A stretch of 64,000 nt of DNA from Lampris incognitus. Lineage: Eukaryota > Chordata > Actinopteri > Lampriformes > Lampridae. The stretch lies in assembly GCF_029633865.1 (NCBI RefSeq), contig NC_079214.1:19966119-20030118 (forward strand), written 5' to 3'. The position numbers and the translations under genes are program-made. The notes under the pieces were generated by a model that was given only the letters and a program-made list of their open reading frames with translations, ran no database searches and was not told the DNA's origin. Below, piece by piece: positions 1 to 14,517 of the stretch. The stretch's first letter is position 1, and the number at the start of each line of letters is the position of its first letter.

Positions 1-281
1 CTTTTTAAAATTTTGATATACTTTAATTTTATTTTTGTTCCGTAATAGGCTATAGATTGCACACCCAGGCCAATAACAAAGGGGGAAAAAAGGAGAAATC
101 AATGTTTATTTTGCTTTACTTTATCAGGCAAACTATTGCATACAGTAAATCAAGTTGTAATGTGGTCACATGACTGCATGATTACCATACTCCTACAAAT
201 AATTGTACATTTCCACAGACATAGACTCAATGTTAGCATGGTGCCTATAGCATCAGCATTTCTCTTAACATATAGGTTCAT
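1..281. other. AT-rich intergenic sequence, no feature
   Basis: This is AT-rich non-coding DNA ahead of the foldback element. I see no exon, RNA gene or recognisable repeat in it. Confidence 0.5.
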
Positions 282-416
282 AGAAGGTTGAATCAGTTCA
301 TCTGGATACAATGTTTACTGACAGATACGTTTCATCACTCATCTAAGTGATGTTAGTTGAGTGATGAAACGTATGTCAGTAAACATTGTATCCAGATGAA
401 CTGATTCAGCCTTCTT
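282..416. repeat. Foldback palindrome, arms of about 59 bp
   Basis: Positions 282-341 and 358-416 are near-perfect reverse complements around a 16-base spacer. The main difference is a 2-base insertion in the left arm within gacagatacg. The unit would extrude as a long hairpin and looks like a snap-back MITE. No protein is encoded and no target duplication was recognised. Confidence 0.85.
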
Positions 417-1187
417 TGATTTTCTTACCTGGATTATTGAACATGCATTAAGACCTTAAGATATAGGGTTAACAATGGAAAATCATGCAAAAGAAATCCT
501 AAATGGGAGACAGTTACCATTCTCACCCACTGGCCCTGCAGTTTGTACTGCATTTTGCTCTACAGGGAAGTGTGGAGAGCGGGTATTTACAGAGGATATG
601 CATGCCCAAGACACAGTGCTGTATGTGAAATGAATATAATGTCTATTTTCAGTGACTTTGCTCATGAAATAATCGGTACAGCCTTTATCTGCAGCTTATG
701 GCATGACTGTTTCAGCAGTAGGGCATTGGTAACGTTTTCACCAAGTTTTTATCTTATGCCCCTCCAGTATTCATAACATTTCCCACTAACCTTTGGAATA
801 CCCCAGAAAAGATCATGTTGAAAATCGTGATTGCTTCTCTTTAATATTAGGGTGAATATTTAAGATATGTTCCCTGATGGCTCCCCCTTCAGGCGGCTTC
901 AGACTGTTTGCTGGTTTGTTGCTGACCAAATTCTTTCAGTTTCAAAGTGTAGCGCGCCCCTGTTAGCGCGTGACTTAACGTGGATCTAGGCGGGTGCTTA
1001 GGGGTATAAAATGATCACGTGAACAAGTCTTTTGCAACGCGGAGTTACAGCCCCTAATGGCCTTCTCTATTGCAAGCCCCGCAACTGTTCTCAGGTGTGA
1101 TAGATAGCCAGTGACCAGTCATCGTTCATCTAACCAATGAGAGCTGAAGGGAACACGAGAGTGGAAACAACGCCAGCAACAGAAAGA
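417..1187. other. Non-coding, no feature
   Basis: Short open frames occur on both strands, but none has splice-flanked or family-like coding character. I see nothing else here. Confidence 0.4.
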
Positions 1188-1503
1188 TGTTTTTTTTTAT
1201 AAGTTCCCCCCCCATGTTTCCCCCTTTTTCCTCCCCGATTTGTAACCGGCAAATCGCCCCGCTCTTTTTGAGCCGTCCCGTTCGCTGCGCCACCCCGTCT
1301 CTGCCAATCCGGGGGCGCCCCAACTGACCAGAGGAGGCGCTAGTGCAGCGACCAGGACACATACCCACATCCGACTTCCCACCCGCAGACACGGCCAATT
1401 GTGTCTGTAGGGACGCCCGACCAAGCCGGAGGCAACACGGGGATTCGAACCGATGATCCCGTGTTGGTAGCCAGTGGAATAGACCGCTTCGCTACCCGGG
1501 CAG
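1188..1503 (-). mobile_element. tRNA-derived SINE (family A), minus strand
   Basis: Read on the minus strand, the element starts at about 1503 with a tRNA-like head. This has an A-box-like segment (gtagcgaagcggtctattcc) and a B box (ggttcgaatcc). A body with ggccgtgtctgcgggtggga and ctggtcgctgcactagcgcc follows, and the 3' end is a C/T-rich tail on the plus strand. The same body recurs at about 10602, 23912 and 55664. The head is not a functional tRNA gene. No clear target duplication was found. Confidence 0.8.
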
Positions 1504-1678
1504 CAAAAAGCATGCAATGCAAAAACAGCCCTTTTTTATATATAAGAATGTATGTTTCACTTAGCTTAAAAAAAAAAAAGAAAAGTTTGTTGTGACCTTG
1601 AAACTTTGAAAATACACGTCTTGAACGGATGTATTTAATTTTTTTCATGTCCCCTGCTGTATTGTTTATAATTGGTTT

Positions 1679-1803
1679 ATGTATGTATGTATGTATGTAT
1701 GTATGTATGTATGTATGTATGTATGTATGTATGTATGTATGTATGTATGTGTGTGTGTGTGTGTGTATGTATGTATATATATATATATATATATATATGT
1801 ATG
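1679..1803. repeat. Compound microsatellite (ATGT)n (GT)n (AT)n
   Basis: About 18 copies of ATGT run into GT dinucleotides and then AT dinucleotides. The long open frames that cross it on both strands are repeat artefacts. Confidence 0.97.
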
Positions 1804-3072
1804 ATGTTCTCTTTGTAATGTTTTCAACTGTATTTAAATAAAGTTTTGTTAAAAACAACAGCCTTTTTGAGTTGCTGTTGTTCGTCTTCGAAAAATAATT
1901 GCTTACCACTGGCAGCAGGATTTGGATGCAAGGCTCGTGGAGAGAGAACGGATGTCTGTTTGACATTCCTAGCACACACTGGGAGAACCGTGTTACCACA
2001 CAATTTGTTTTTCCTGATGTTGCACGTTCAGGACACCCGGCATTGTGTTGTGTGAATATGCAAAGTGGCACGGCGTGAACTATGTTGCGACTGTGAGACC
2101 TGCTATCAAAAGGCCCTCAGTGGCCTTGTGTGTAAAGTGTAGCACCTAGGCAACAACAGTCGCCTAGTTTGTGCGCACCGATATATATTTCCTTCCCCGG
2201 AGTACTTCCTGTCTCTACAACTCACCCAGTGGGCTGCTGACTTCCTCCGGCACTCCTACCTACCTATAGCTACACATCTTACATTTTGAAACCTCTGACC
2301 CGGCGTACAAGGGTGCTGAGTCAGCAGCCCTGCTACAGCAAGCGGGTAGCTCATCTTACAGTCTCACGTTCGAAGCCCTTCACAGTCTAGTCTCGGGCTA
2401 CCAAGAGGTAACAGCCCCTGGAGCTGGACATTTTACGCATTGCCTGCAGTAAGCTGATGAATAGCCTTCAGCTCTGCTGCATCCTCCTTCCTTGACATAA
2501 TTTATAAGCGTATAGGCACCATCGTTCATTGATTGTAAATCACAGCACATTTCCCCGTGGAGCTACTGTAGCTGTGATACATTACACAAAATCATACGCC
2601 GTTGGTCTCTCAGAAACACGTGCTGCCTTATCTCTGCAAATGAAGAAGCGCTTCAGTAGTCACTTCCCCGCAGCAGAATCACTTTCAAAGGGGAATACGT
2701 TCAGCTACATTATGGGGCAACAAGACACATGTTATGTGCTGGGGGGTATTTCATGAAAGCTACGAAGATATGTGGAACTTACCGAGCCTCACTTGAATAA
2801 GCAGCAAGTTCCAGTTTGGTTAAATTAAATTACCGAAAGGTGGTTTGCCACCACCGCAAGCAAGCATATCCAAGCCAGGTTCGAATAATGAAGCAGCGTG
2901 CACGTTGGCTGCAGACCGACTAAGGGTGCACAGAAAGGAGGCTCAAATAAGACAGACTACATCCGGTTTATGAAATAACCAAACCTTGGTATTTAAAATA
3001 AAATACCTTTTACCTTGAGGTTTCCGTGCAGACTGCCAGCTTTATTCGTGGCTCATTTCGTCCACATCACAC
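1804..3072. other. Non-coding, no clear feature
   Basis: This mixed-composition sequence includes a stretch of moderately high GC near 2200-2420. I see no convincing exon, RNA gene or repeat family. Confidence 0.35.
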
Positions 3073-3290
3073 TTAACCCTCCGGTTGTGTTACGGTCTAA
3101 TTTGACCCCTTTTAATATTGATTTTCACTAAAATATCCTGTTGAGTACTTTTTTCAGCACAGCATATGTCAATTATGTGGATTAAAGATGACCAGTTAAA
3201 AATGACCAATGTGGCATTTAAAAAAAGCCATTTTAATAAAAAGGACAAATATCTCCTGCTGATCCAGAGAGGTAGTTGAGAAGGATGAAG
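3073..3290. repeat. Possible piggyBac-type MITE end
   Basis: TTAA at 3073-3076 is followed by ccctccggttgtgttacgg and then a segment with aatttgacccc. This resembles the terminal sequence of fish piggyBac-like non-autonomous elements, which insert at TTAA. No matching inverted end was found to the right, so this is at best a fragment. Confidence 0.3.
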
Positions 3291-3321
3291 TGTATGTATG
3301 TATATATTAAAATTTTATATA

Positions 3322-4662
3322 CACTGAGCAAAAATGTAAATGCAACACTATTGTTCTTGGCTCCATTCTTCATGAGTTGAAGTAAATGATCCCAGATGTT
3401 TTTTTCCATGTGCTCTACGAGCTTAATTCTCAGATTTTGTACACAAATGTGTATATGTTTCATCTTATTTCATCATATTTCATCATTTGCCAACATAACC
3501 CATCTACATGACAAGTGTGACATCAACATGCTGATTAAACAGCATGATCGTCACACAGGTGTTGGTTATGACAGGGAGAATATAAATACGCTCTAAAAAT
3601 TTGCAGTTCTTGCTGCACAACATCATGCCAGAGATGTCTCAAATGTTGAGAGATTGTGCGACTGACATTGCAGGAATATCCGCTAGAGCTGTTTGTCTGA
3701 ATATAGAATGTCCACTTCTACACCATAAGCCACCTCCAAAGTCATTTAAAAGGACGGTACGCCGGCCAATGGCCTCACAACTGTCAACCACATGTGACCA
3801 CAGCAGCCAGAATGCACAAGAATACATATAACCCGGAGTGCTGTATGGCACCCTAACCATCCCGAGTGGGCAGACGTTCACCGGCAATGGACCCTGGCAC
3901 GCTGGAGAAGGGTCCTCCTCAATACTAAACAGTTGCAGCTGTATTAAGGAGATGGAAGGCAGTGTGTATGGTGCAGTGAAGGTGAGCGGTTTGCTGATGC
4001 CCATGTTGTTGAAAGAGTGCCCCATGGAGGTGGTGGGGTTTTGGTATGGAGAGAAATGTCTTAGGGACAAAGACCATGGGTACAATTTGCCAATGGCAAT
4101 TTGAATGCACAGAGATACCGGGTTGAGATCCTGAGGCTCCTTGTTGTGCCATTCATTCATGCTGAACAACTCAGCTTGATTTCAGCATTATAATACACGG
4201 CCACGTGTTGCAAGGTTCTGTTCTGAATATCTGGCAGCTGAAAATGTCCCAATTCTTCAATGGTCTGCATACTCACCAGACATGTCACTTATTGAGCATG
4301 CTTGGTATGTTCTGGGCTGGCACATATGGCAGCATGCACCAGCTCCCGCTGATATCACACAACTTGGCACAGCCGTTGAAGAGGAGTGGGACAACAGTAC
4401 ACAAGCCACAATGTATGAGGCAAATGGTGGTCGCACCAGAAACTGACTTGTAATTCTGTTCCATGACCCCACCTTGTTTTGGTGGGTACCTGTGACCAAC
4501 CGAGGTAGCAGAACTCGATAGATACATGCCTAAAAAATAATTTTCAACTCGATAGATACATGCCTAATAAATCATTTTCAGCTGATGTGTTTCCATTTAT
4601 GAATTTCAGTGCATAAATTCTTTGAAATACTCAAGTGTTGCATTTACATTTTTTTCTCAGCA
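3322..4662 (+). mobile_element. Decayed Tc1/mariner-like DNA transposon
   Basis: The ends are inverted repeats: left CACTGAGCAAAAATGTAAAT, right the complement of CTGAGAAAAAAATGTAAATG. Both are flanked by TA, the Tc1/mariner target. Between them are plus-strand transposase remnants in several frames. These include a GGGV.VW-like segment near 4020-4050 and a segment near 4257-4320 with SPDMSLIEHAW-like residues, which carries the third catalytic acidic residue. Frameshifts and stops throughout mean no functional protein is made. Confidence 0.75.
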
Positions 4663-4803
4663 TATATATATATATATATATATATCCATCCATTATCCAA
4701 GCTGCTTATCCCAACTGGGGTCACGGGATGCTGGGATGCTGGGTCCTATCTATATAGTCATTGGGCGGCAGGTGGAGAGACACCCGTAGAAAAAAAATTA
4801 AAT

Positions 4804-4834
<31 letters not shown>
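4661..4834. repeat. (AT)n repeats flanking an ATCCATCC SINE 3' fragment
   Basis: (AT)n at 4661-4684 and 4808-4834 bracket a fragment starting tccatccattatccaagctg and containing attgggcggcaggtgg. That fragment matches the 3' part of the SINE complete at 6661-7119, here on the minus strand and lacking its tRNA head. Confidence 0.7.
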
Positions 4835-4837
<3 letters not shown>

Positions 4838-6646
4838 TGATGCGTGGAAAGTTGTAGCCTATATTTGTTTCATTTCCAGGAACTAAAAGTCTCAGTTTAT
4901 TCCTCCTTACATCTATTGTCCAACTCCATTGCCATATGCGGTTCTTATTACTTTGGGTGTGAGAGTATACAGGTGTAAATTGTTGCTATGGTTACGTTTG
5001 AATAGAGCGCACTTGTCTGTGAGAGGAATTCGCCGCGGGAGACCTTTGGCTATGCCGGAGACAGAATTTGGCGGAACGCAACGAGGTAAGTTAATAGTGA
5101 TTAGTGTTCAAAGTTACACCCTTAATTAATTCAATTCAGTTCTACAAAGAGACACTTGCTTGTGGAGAAACTGCCTACACAGTTGGAAACCCCCCCCCCA
5201 CAACACACACACACACACAGAAATCCCACGCCGCCAAGGCATCACTGCAAGTTGGCAGCCCTGATTCACAAACCACAGTGTTTCATGATCATTACCATTT
5301 TTCATCTGTGAACACGTGCAATCAAGCACACCATAGACAACGTTTATTGGGGAACAAAAACTGTCTTGTGGGGCAACATAATCCAGACCTGTCAGGATAG
5401 GGTAGGTGGGATGTGGGTGAGGGTCTGATACAAAGGTGCTGCACAGGCCATGGACTCATATTTCTCTCTGTACATCTGAATCCATCACCAACAAAATAGC
5501 TACAGGTATCATAGTCGCAAAATTAAAAAAAAAAAACAGATGACATACAAAATGTCGATGGTGAAATACTAGAGGAGCCAATATCCACAAAGGACAATGT
5601 TTAGCATAATTCTGTGGAGGAGTAGGGTGTGGACCAGCTGTTCTGTGTTAGTCTAATTGACTCAGGACAGATGAAATGGTTCCACACCTCAACTGAAGAC
5701 GTGCCAGAGACTGGCTGAGAGCTGAAGCTGTGGGCGGTTGAGCCCTCATCTACCATCGTTGCCCGTGTCTCTGTGCTGGAGAACCCCGGCTGTGGCTCAG
5801 ACGGGCCTCAGGTAACAAGCATTAAGAATCATCCGCTGATGATCAACAAATTATTCTTGATGTTCATGCTGAAAGTGAGACATTTCTTTTGAAGAAACAG
5901 AAGTCAAGGTAGAATGCCATTTCACAATGTCATCTGAATGACTGTAAGCCCCGCTAGGCCCGCTGTGACAAGTGTCCCAGACATAAGAAATTGCCTTTTA
6001 ACTATTCATAGGAAGCCGGCAACAGAGAAAATCATACTGGAGGTGACAAACATAGGAGGGAGGCAAGTGCTTGCTGCCAGTTGGAAGGAGCTAGATGAGA
6101 GACACGCTCACCATCACACATGGGGCTGTGGATTTAACTGGAGTCAATAGATCCAGAAATGAATTAACTGCAAGCTTACAGGAAGCGGAAACTAAGAGAT
6201 ACACTTCAAATTATGACGTTGCCAGAGACACATTTGTCCATATTTTGTTCTGGGTTATTAGTGTTGATAACCAAGACACTGCGCCGGCCTAATGTGAGAA
6301 AGACCAACTGTTTCCCATTTGGGACTGGAAGGTTATGTGGGTGGAGGTCTTGCTGTTTCTGTGCAACCCTGTGCCTACACTCGCGCTGTATGGAAAAAAA
6401 AAGCATATCAACTTTTAGAGGTTTCTTGAGACCGTACATGTCCAGGAAGCCAGGTAAACATGGGCTTCATATGAAGAAAGATCCAATTAAACCTGGAATA
6501 TGGAGGTTTACGCATGGACGGCACCTGGAGTAACCTCAGAGACAACCTGTGGAATGGGACCAGTAAGACACGACCCAAAATCTGACCACAACACAACCCT
6601 GGGCAAACACTGCTCAGGAGAAAACTCAGTATGGTTTACTGATATT
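4835..6646. other. Non-coding, short AC repeat
   Basis: A C-run and short (AC)n lie near 5191-5218. A 31-codon exon-like frame at 5719-5811 is discussed as a finding. I see no other feature. Confidence 0.35.
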
Positions 6647-6660
6647 GCATATGATGATGT

Positions 6661-7119
<459 letters not shown>

Positions 7120-7133
7120 GCATATGATGATGT

Positions 7134-7644
7134 TCATTTTACAATTACATCAGCACCTCTATAAGGTAATACTTACGTACATCAACACATGCATAACCAG
7201 ATTTCTTTGTGTCTTCTATTTTAGATACTGTTCTTATACAGGCAAGTGGAAAAATATTCTGGCTCCGCATTGTTTGGATATTTCTGTGCTTCGGTAAAAG
7301 GTGCACTTAAGTTACGCATATATAATTGTTTCAACTTGGATGTCCAACACCATAAGCTCAATAAGTCAGCTGAAATAAAATTTAAATAAAAAAATCTTGT
7401 CCACACCCCCCTGAAAGCCGGGCTCTGATCTAATGTCAATATCATCAGACCTGACAGAAGTTTGTCGACTCTATATTACACGATATGCCGCTATCGCTTC
7501 CCCCCCCAGACTCACTGTGCGACTCTGAACTGCTTGGTATCTATCCACATTACAGCGCAGGCAGGCAGACAGCCCCAGGAGATGGCAAACAAGACCACAA
7601 CAACATAAATACACATCACATACACTCACGACTTGGCCAAGACT

Positions 7645-7695
<51 letters not shown>

Positions 7696-8738
7696 ACAAC
7701 ACAGTGCTGCTTATTGATATACAGTAAGCCGATACATTACATGTAAAACACGTTTCATTAAATAGGTGAGATGGAAGGGCACTATATACCTATAAAATAC
7801 TTGCAGAGGCACGTGATACTACTATAAAACGTGATAGGATTCACACCCACACATACTATCTACTCCCACTCATAGTTGGTGGGAATAAAAACAATTTGAG
7901 GTCTCATCGGTCACATCCATCATAATCTGCATAGTGTCACTATGTCAGAGCATATGCTCAGGCTCATACACACATGCACACGCATACACACACACACACA
8001 CACTCGGATGTTGTTGTCTGCTAAGTGTCGAGCCAGCAAGCCGCCCTCCAGTGCATCAACATCTGTGTGTAATTAAAACTTTTTGACTTTTCTTTACAAA
8101 GCACCCAGCTCACAGTACAATAGACTCAGCACCAACTACATTTCTTGGGGTTGTTACTTGTTAGTCCATGCAAACACACAGGCATGCTGCATACTCACAC
8201 AACAAACACAAATACGCAAGTAAACACTCTACACACACCCACACATAGACACACACACAAAAAAAAAAGATGAGCATGTCAGTGAAAACATCCTCCATAT
8301 GCAGATTAGATATCATATGACGGACACCAAGTGGAATCCGATGATGAATTAAACATGAGATCCTAATTCACAACAGAATAGCTTTCAAGTACACTGCGAA
8401 CACAACCAGCAGACTCCCCAGAGTCACCGCCGTCTCTCAACTCTTCCTCTCCACTGACATGCCTTTCTCCACAGCGGGCCTCTGCGATCTCAAATAAACC
8501 TCATCTTCTTTTTTTTATCCCCCCCCAAGGCTTACTTTGTAAGAAAAGGAGGAGGAAAGAACCTGAATTCAGTGTCTTTAAGGTATAGCTTATGCTTGGA
8601 TAAAGAGATTTTTTTCTCTCTCTCTGGTATCAAGCTGTGTGGAGAGACTGGTATGATTTGTATTTTCCCAGGCCTGTGAACCCCAATGCGAGAATATATT
8701 GTATCTAAAATATATCACATGAGCGAGGCAAATAGCTA
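7134..8738. other. Non-coding with (AC)n tracts
   Basis: (AC)n occurs at about 7647-7694 and 7976-8001, and AC-rich sequence runs to about 8260. No exon or RNA gene was recognised. Confidence 0.5.
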
Positions 8739-10380
<1,642 letters not shown>

Positions 10381-10601
10381 TATCTGTGAAATAGTGACTG
10401 AGGGAATATTTGGATCAAGGACTGGATAAATGGAAAGGCATATGGATAGGAGTGGCTGGATTGTGAATTGGATTATGATGGCTGTACAGTACATACAGAT
10501 TAACAATGTGGTCATAAACCGATAAAGAAATTACTCAGATTAAGAAACAGTATGCCCTTATTGGATTAGAGTTACAAGGGTATGGTCAAGAATGGAGCAA
10601 G

Positions 10602-10800
10602 CAAGGGGCGTCCAGGTAGCGTAGCGGTCTATTCCGTTGTCTACCAACACGGGGATCACCGGTTCAAATCCCCGTGTTACCTCCAGCTTGGTCGGGCGTC
10701 CCTACACACACAAATGGCCGTGTCTGTGGGTGGGAAGCGGGATCAGGGTATGTGTCCTGGTCGCTGTACTACGGCCTCCTCTGGTCTGTCATTGTGTTCT
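10602..10800 (+). mobile_element. SINE family A, plus strand, 3'-truncated
   Basis: The unit has a tRNA-like head with gtagcgtagcggtctattcc, a B box ggttcaaatcc, and the shared body segment cttggtcgggcgtccctaca. It ends after ggcctcctctggtctg. It is the plus-strand counterpart of the copy at 1188-1503 and lacks the poly-purine tail. Confidence 0.8.
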
Positions 10801-10989
10801 GCAATGATGTGCAATGAAGGGAAAAATAGAAAGTAAGGCTGATAAAACTAACCATCTGCTTGTTTGAGGGCTGTCACTTCTGTAATCAGGCTGGAAGGGA
10901 TGTATTGGAAGAGCAGACATACCTTTATACTGATAATTAAAACAATCCATTTCCACTCAGGTATTATTGAAATTGCATTATTTTGTACC

Positions 10990-11459
10990 ATGTGACAACC
11001 TCCTCCTCCTCCTGATCGCCACCTTGCCGTGGTGGAGAAGCTTGCATGTACCAATGATCCCAAGAGCTATGCTGTCCGGAGCTTGGCTCCTGGTTGGGTC
11101 ACCCAAGGCAGATCGGTCAAGAGCGAGGTTCCAGACAAAGCGCGATCCAACAAATACCTTCGCAGAACTGGTAGAAGATGTCTCCAGGTCACAATGGCAG
11201 TGAAGGTGGATGAAGGCAGCTGTCTTGGTTCTCCATGCCATTGGACTCTGGCCACCCCCTGCCAAGGAGCGTGTGGTGGCTGCAGCCACATCAGCCTCTC
11301 CACATAAAATGCTGTCACACGCAGGCGTCCATCCTCCCATTATGTGGCTCCAGGATCGAGCTCTACATCCACTTGAGGACACAGAGGGACCCAGAGGGAG
11401 GACGGTCATACTCAACCCCGAGTGACCGCTGATGATGATGATGATGATGATGATGATGA
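10990..11459 (+). repeat. Retroposon-like unit with (GAT)n tail
   Basis: A unit containing gatcgccaccttgccgtggt and ggttgggtcacccaaggcag, which I recall as repeated in fish genomes, ends directly in (GAT)n at 11431-11459. A plus-strand frame covers 11029-11307, but I cannot assign it to a protein family. The microsatellite tail suggests a LINE-dependent 3' end. Confidence 0.4.
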
Positions 11460-12849
11460 CAACCTAAATTCAAATATTGCCTCCCAGGAATCAGGGCCCT
11501 AGTTTGCATGAAAACATACCCAATGTCTGCATGAACTAAAGCTGCATTAAGCAATATTTTTTACATGAATAATGAATCAAACGACTCCCAGTAATGCGAA
11601 AGTATCGCTTGTACTGCTTGCACTGAGAATCAACACCCCAGAATCGACAGTGTTTCTTAACCAGAGACAAACTTTGTCTCCACTTTCAGCTCATTGTTTG
11701 CATTTCATTACATAACATTAGATTATTCGGCCTGGAGATAAAACTGTGGATAAACAGCTCCTGCAACTCAGAAGTTGAGAACCTGGTTGAGGAGTTCTCA
11801 GATAGAGAGGTGGATGGGTTGTGAAGGAGACGAGAACAGAGGAAATATAAATTATACAGAAATGTCTTACTTGTAATGGCTAAGTCCTCCTTTAGAAACC
11901 AATAATATGATCATGCAGAACCCTATTGCTTATAGTAAGAGGCTGATTAAGGACATAGGTTTTGAGGGCCTTTAAATCTGTTGTCATGGAAACAACACAT
12001 AAAATCCACCAAAACTTGTCCCGCTGTCTTCTGTTCTACAGTATCATTACAAATACTACGAGTGTCTGGGTGGCCCACTCCAAGCTTTGGTTTGATGAAA
12101 AAGGGAGAGAGACAGGAGGAGGCAAACACAAATAGAGGCAAGACCCAATAAAAGGCAGGACGAGACAAACTTTTTTCATTTTTCTAAGGCTTTTAGTCAT
12201 AGTAGTACTACTTAACCGGTAAGTATGAAGATGAAAACGCTCCCATACAAGCAGTGGGGCGGTTTAGTTTCAGTAGTTTCAGTCTCGCTGCTGCTCTGCT
12301 GCCCATATTAGCCATAATCTCTTCCATGCCTCCCAAACATGACAGGGAAATTATTTAATTATATCTCAGCAATGGAATTAAAATGCGCCGTAGAGGGGGC
12401 TGAGATTTATACTTTTACAATGGGCAGTGCAGGAAAATCTGCAACAGCGGATCGTTACGCAGTTTAATTAAACTGATGAAGCATTTATTGACTCAACAGT
12501 CTCTCATCCTATTCTCATACAATCACTTTTTCATGTCCGACTTACTTTGTTTGCTGGTGCATCATGGCGGCTAAGGATTTCAGGATATTTTGTACCCACC
12601 AGTTCATGGGTTTGAATTTCATGTTCATTAATTTGCTCCAGGTCGTCTACTCTTCTCTTTTTCTCCCTCATTTGCAGTTGCTCCCTTTTATCTAATGCGG
12701 AAATTGCCAGAATAATAAACCCTCGGTTGAATGTTAGGTGAAACTGTGAACCTCTTTGACAAGACTTTCTATTTGCAGTAAAACGTTTGGTGTTTGGTAA
12801 AAACACACGTTTTGTCTCTGTTAAAGAAAAGAAAGGAAGAAGAAAGCCA
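11460..12849. other. Non-coding, no feature
   Basis: I see no exon, RNA gene or recognisable repeat in this stretch. Confidence 0.35.
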
Positions 12850-13160
12850 TTTTATTTTGTCATTGAATGGTTACAATGATTTTTTTTTTGTCTGCATTCA
12901 ACCCATCCTATTGTATAGCAGCAGTGGGTAGCTGCAGTGCTCGGGGGGCAACTCCAGTCCTTCTTTCCATTGCCTTGCTCAGGGGCACAGACAGGAGTAT
13001 TAACCCTACCATGCATGTCTTTTTGATGGTGGGAGGAAACCGGAGCACCCGGAGGAAACCCACACAGACACGGGGAGAACATGCAAACTGCACACAGAAA
13101 GGACCTGGGACGGCCTCGGGTTCGAACTCAGGACCTTCTTGCTGTGAGGCAACAATTTAC
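12850..13160 (-). mobile_element. SINE related to the 6661-7119 family, minus strand
   Basis: It contains the shared body (gtgggaggaaaccggagcac; aacatgcaaactgcacacag) and the B-box complement ggttcgaactc, then caggaccttcttgctgtgag. The head is truncated at the right. Its 3' portion, around acccatcctattgtatagca, differs from that of the 6661-7119 copy, so the family has alternative tails. Confidence 0.7.
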
Positions 13161-13554
13161 CTCAAAGAGAACCATGGTGTGGTGATACAAGTGTTTGCAA
13201 CAACAAGCCAACCTGTGTTTGAACAAGCAGTGCCGCTGGTCTGTAGTAAGAGAGTTATTTTTTACACTAGGCTCCTCAGCTACAATATGTCATTATTTTA
13301 GACTCCATTCTTGTAATCTGTCAATGCATCACAAAGCAAGAACAAATATTGATTGTTCATATCCATTTTTACTCCAGCAAGTCATCAAACTTGAAGGGGC
13401 AATGTGCACAAAATAACGTTTGCATCGAGAAAAAAGAAGCTTATCTCAGGTGTTTAATGCAGCACCTCTATATTGGCTCTGGTGTTGGAGTGGGCTGTAT
13501 ATATGCAGTTGTTTGTAGGACTTGTTCATTGCACAGTTTGAACACCTGAGGCTG
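13161..13554. other. Non-coding, no feature
   Basis: Nothing recognisable lies between the SINE and the Harbinger-like element. Confidence 0.35.
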
Positions 13555-13555
13555 A

Positions 13556-14517
13556 GTGCACCAGCTGGGCGTAAAAAAAAGTAGGTCTTAACTCTTACGT
13601 TAGCTACGTCCGACTTTGTGGTTTGAATTTACACTGAGTGCACCAAGCCTGACTGACCATGGTCGCAGCTGCGCCCGGTTTTATGACGTGCGTCCACGTG
13701 AATACACGCAAAGTGATGATTTTTGCCAAGCAGCACACTTCCATCCAAAGTACGTCCCCCTTCCAACAAGCCATGGACGATATGGATAACGCAAACAAAA
13801 AGAAAAGGAAAATAAATTTTATTGATATAGGGAAATGAGAAAACTTGCAGAGTTGTATGCAGAGCATAGAAATGTTCTCACGGCTAAATTAAACACCAAC
13901 TCCGAAATATCAAAAAATATCAGCATGGACATCAATCACCAGTGCAGTCAGCAATGAAGGAGATGACTGTGGACAGTTGAAGAGGTCAGGAAGAAATGGA
14001 AAGATCTTTTATCAAAGCCAAAAAAAGATTCTTAAAAACCTGCCAACAGGGGAAAGGCCTTCACTAAAAACGTCTATATACAGCATCATTGATATTTTTG
14101 GAGAAGATTCCCCCAGTTTGATGCTGTAGTTGAGAGGAGAACTCTTCAATTAAGTCAAACAGGGCTTGTCTGCCAAAGTGAAACCTCTCAATCAGCTCAC
14201 TCCAGTGGATTTGTCCGATCAAGGATGTCTCTTTCTCTTCTTAATGCCTTTTTTTGTTATTCATTCTGTAAACAAGACACGCTGCTATCGTTGTTTTTCT
14301 TTTCTGGTTGTGTGATTATTATTTTTCCCATTATCATTACCATGGATACTAGTCGGACTTTCCAGCTTCCGCCTGCTCCATACTAGCCGTAAAGGTTACA
14401 TCCAGGCGCAACACATACAAGGCTCAAGTCTAAATGGTGCACTAGTCATAACACTAGGTTGATCGTAAGTAAGTCAGACGTAACATTACACCTAGGCGTC
14501 CGCCCAGCTGGTGCACT
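13556..14517 (+). mobile_element. PIF/Harbinger-like element with Myb/SANT remnant
   Basis: Inverted ends are GTGCACCAGCTGGGCG (left) and the complement in CGCCCAGCTGGTGCAC (right), flanked by 3-bp tga/taa. This fits the TWA-type target of Harbinger elements. Inside, a plus-strand segment at about 13820-14030 translates to a decayed helix-rich sequence with TVEEVRKKWKDLLSK, like the trihelix/Myb accessory protein of these elements. Stops break it. No transposase is present, so the copy is non-autonomous. Confidence 0.55.

Noticed and set aside
1440-1503. tRNA-like sequence here and at 7040-7119, 10610-10680, 22310-22398, 24250-24328, 55664-55735
   Set aside because: These are SINE heads with A/B boxes joined to retroposon bodies and target duplications; cloverleaf pairing is poor. 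Only 30513-30584 is a true tRNA gene.
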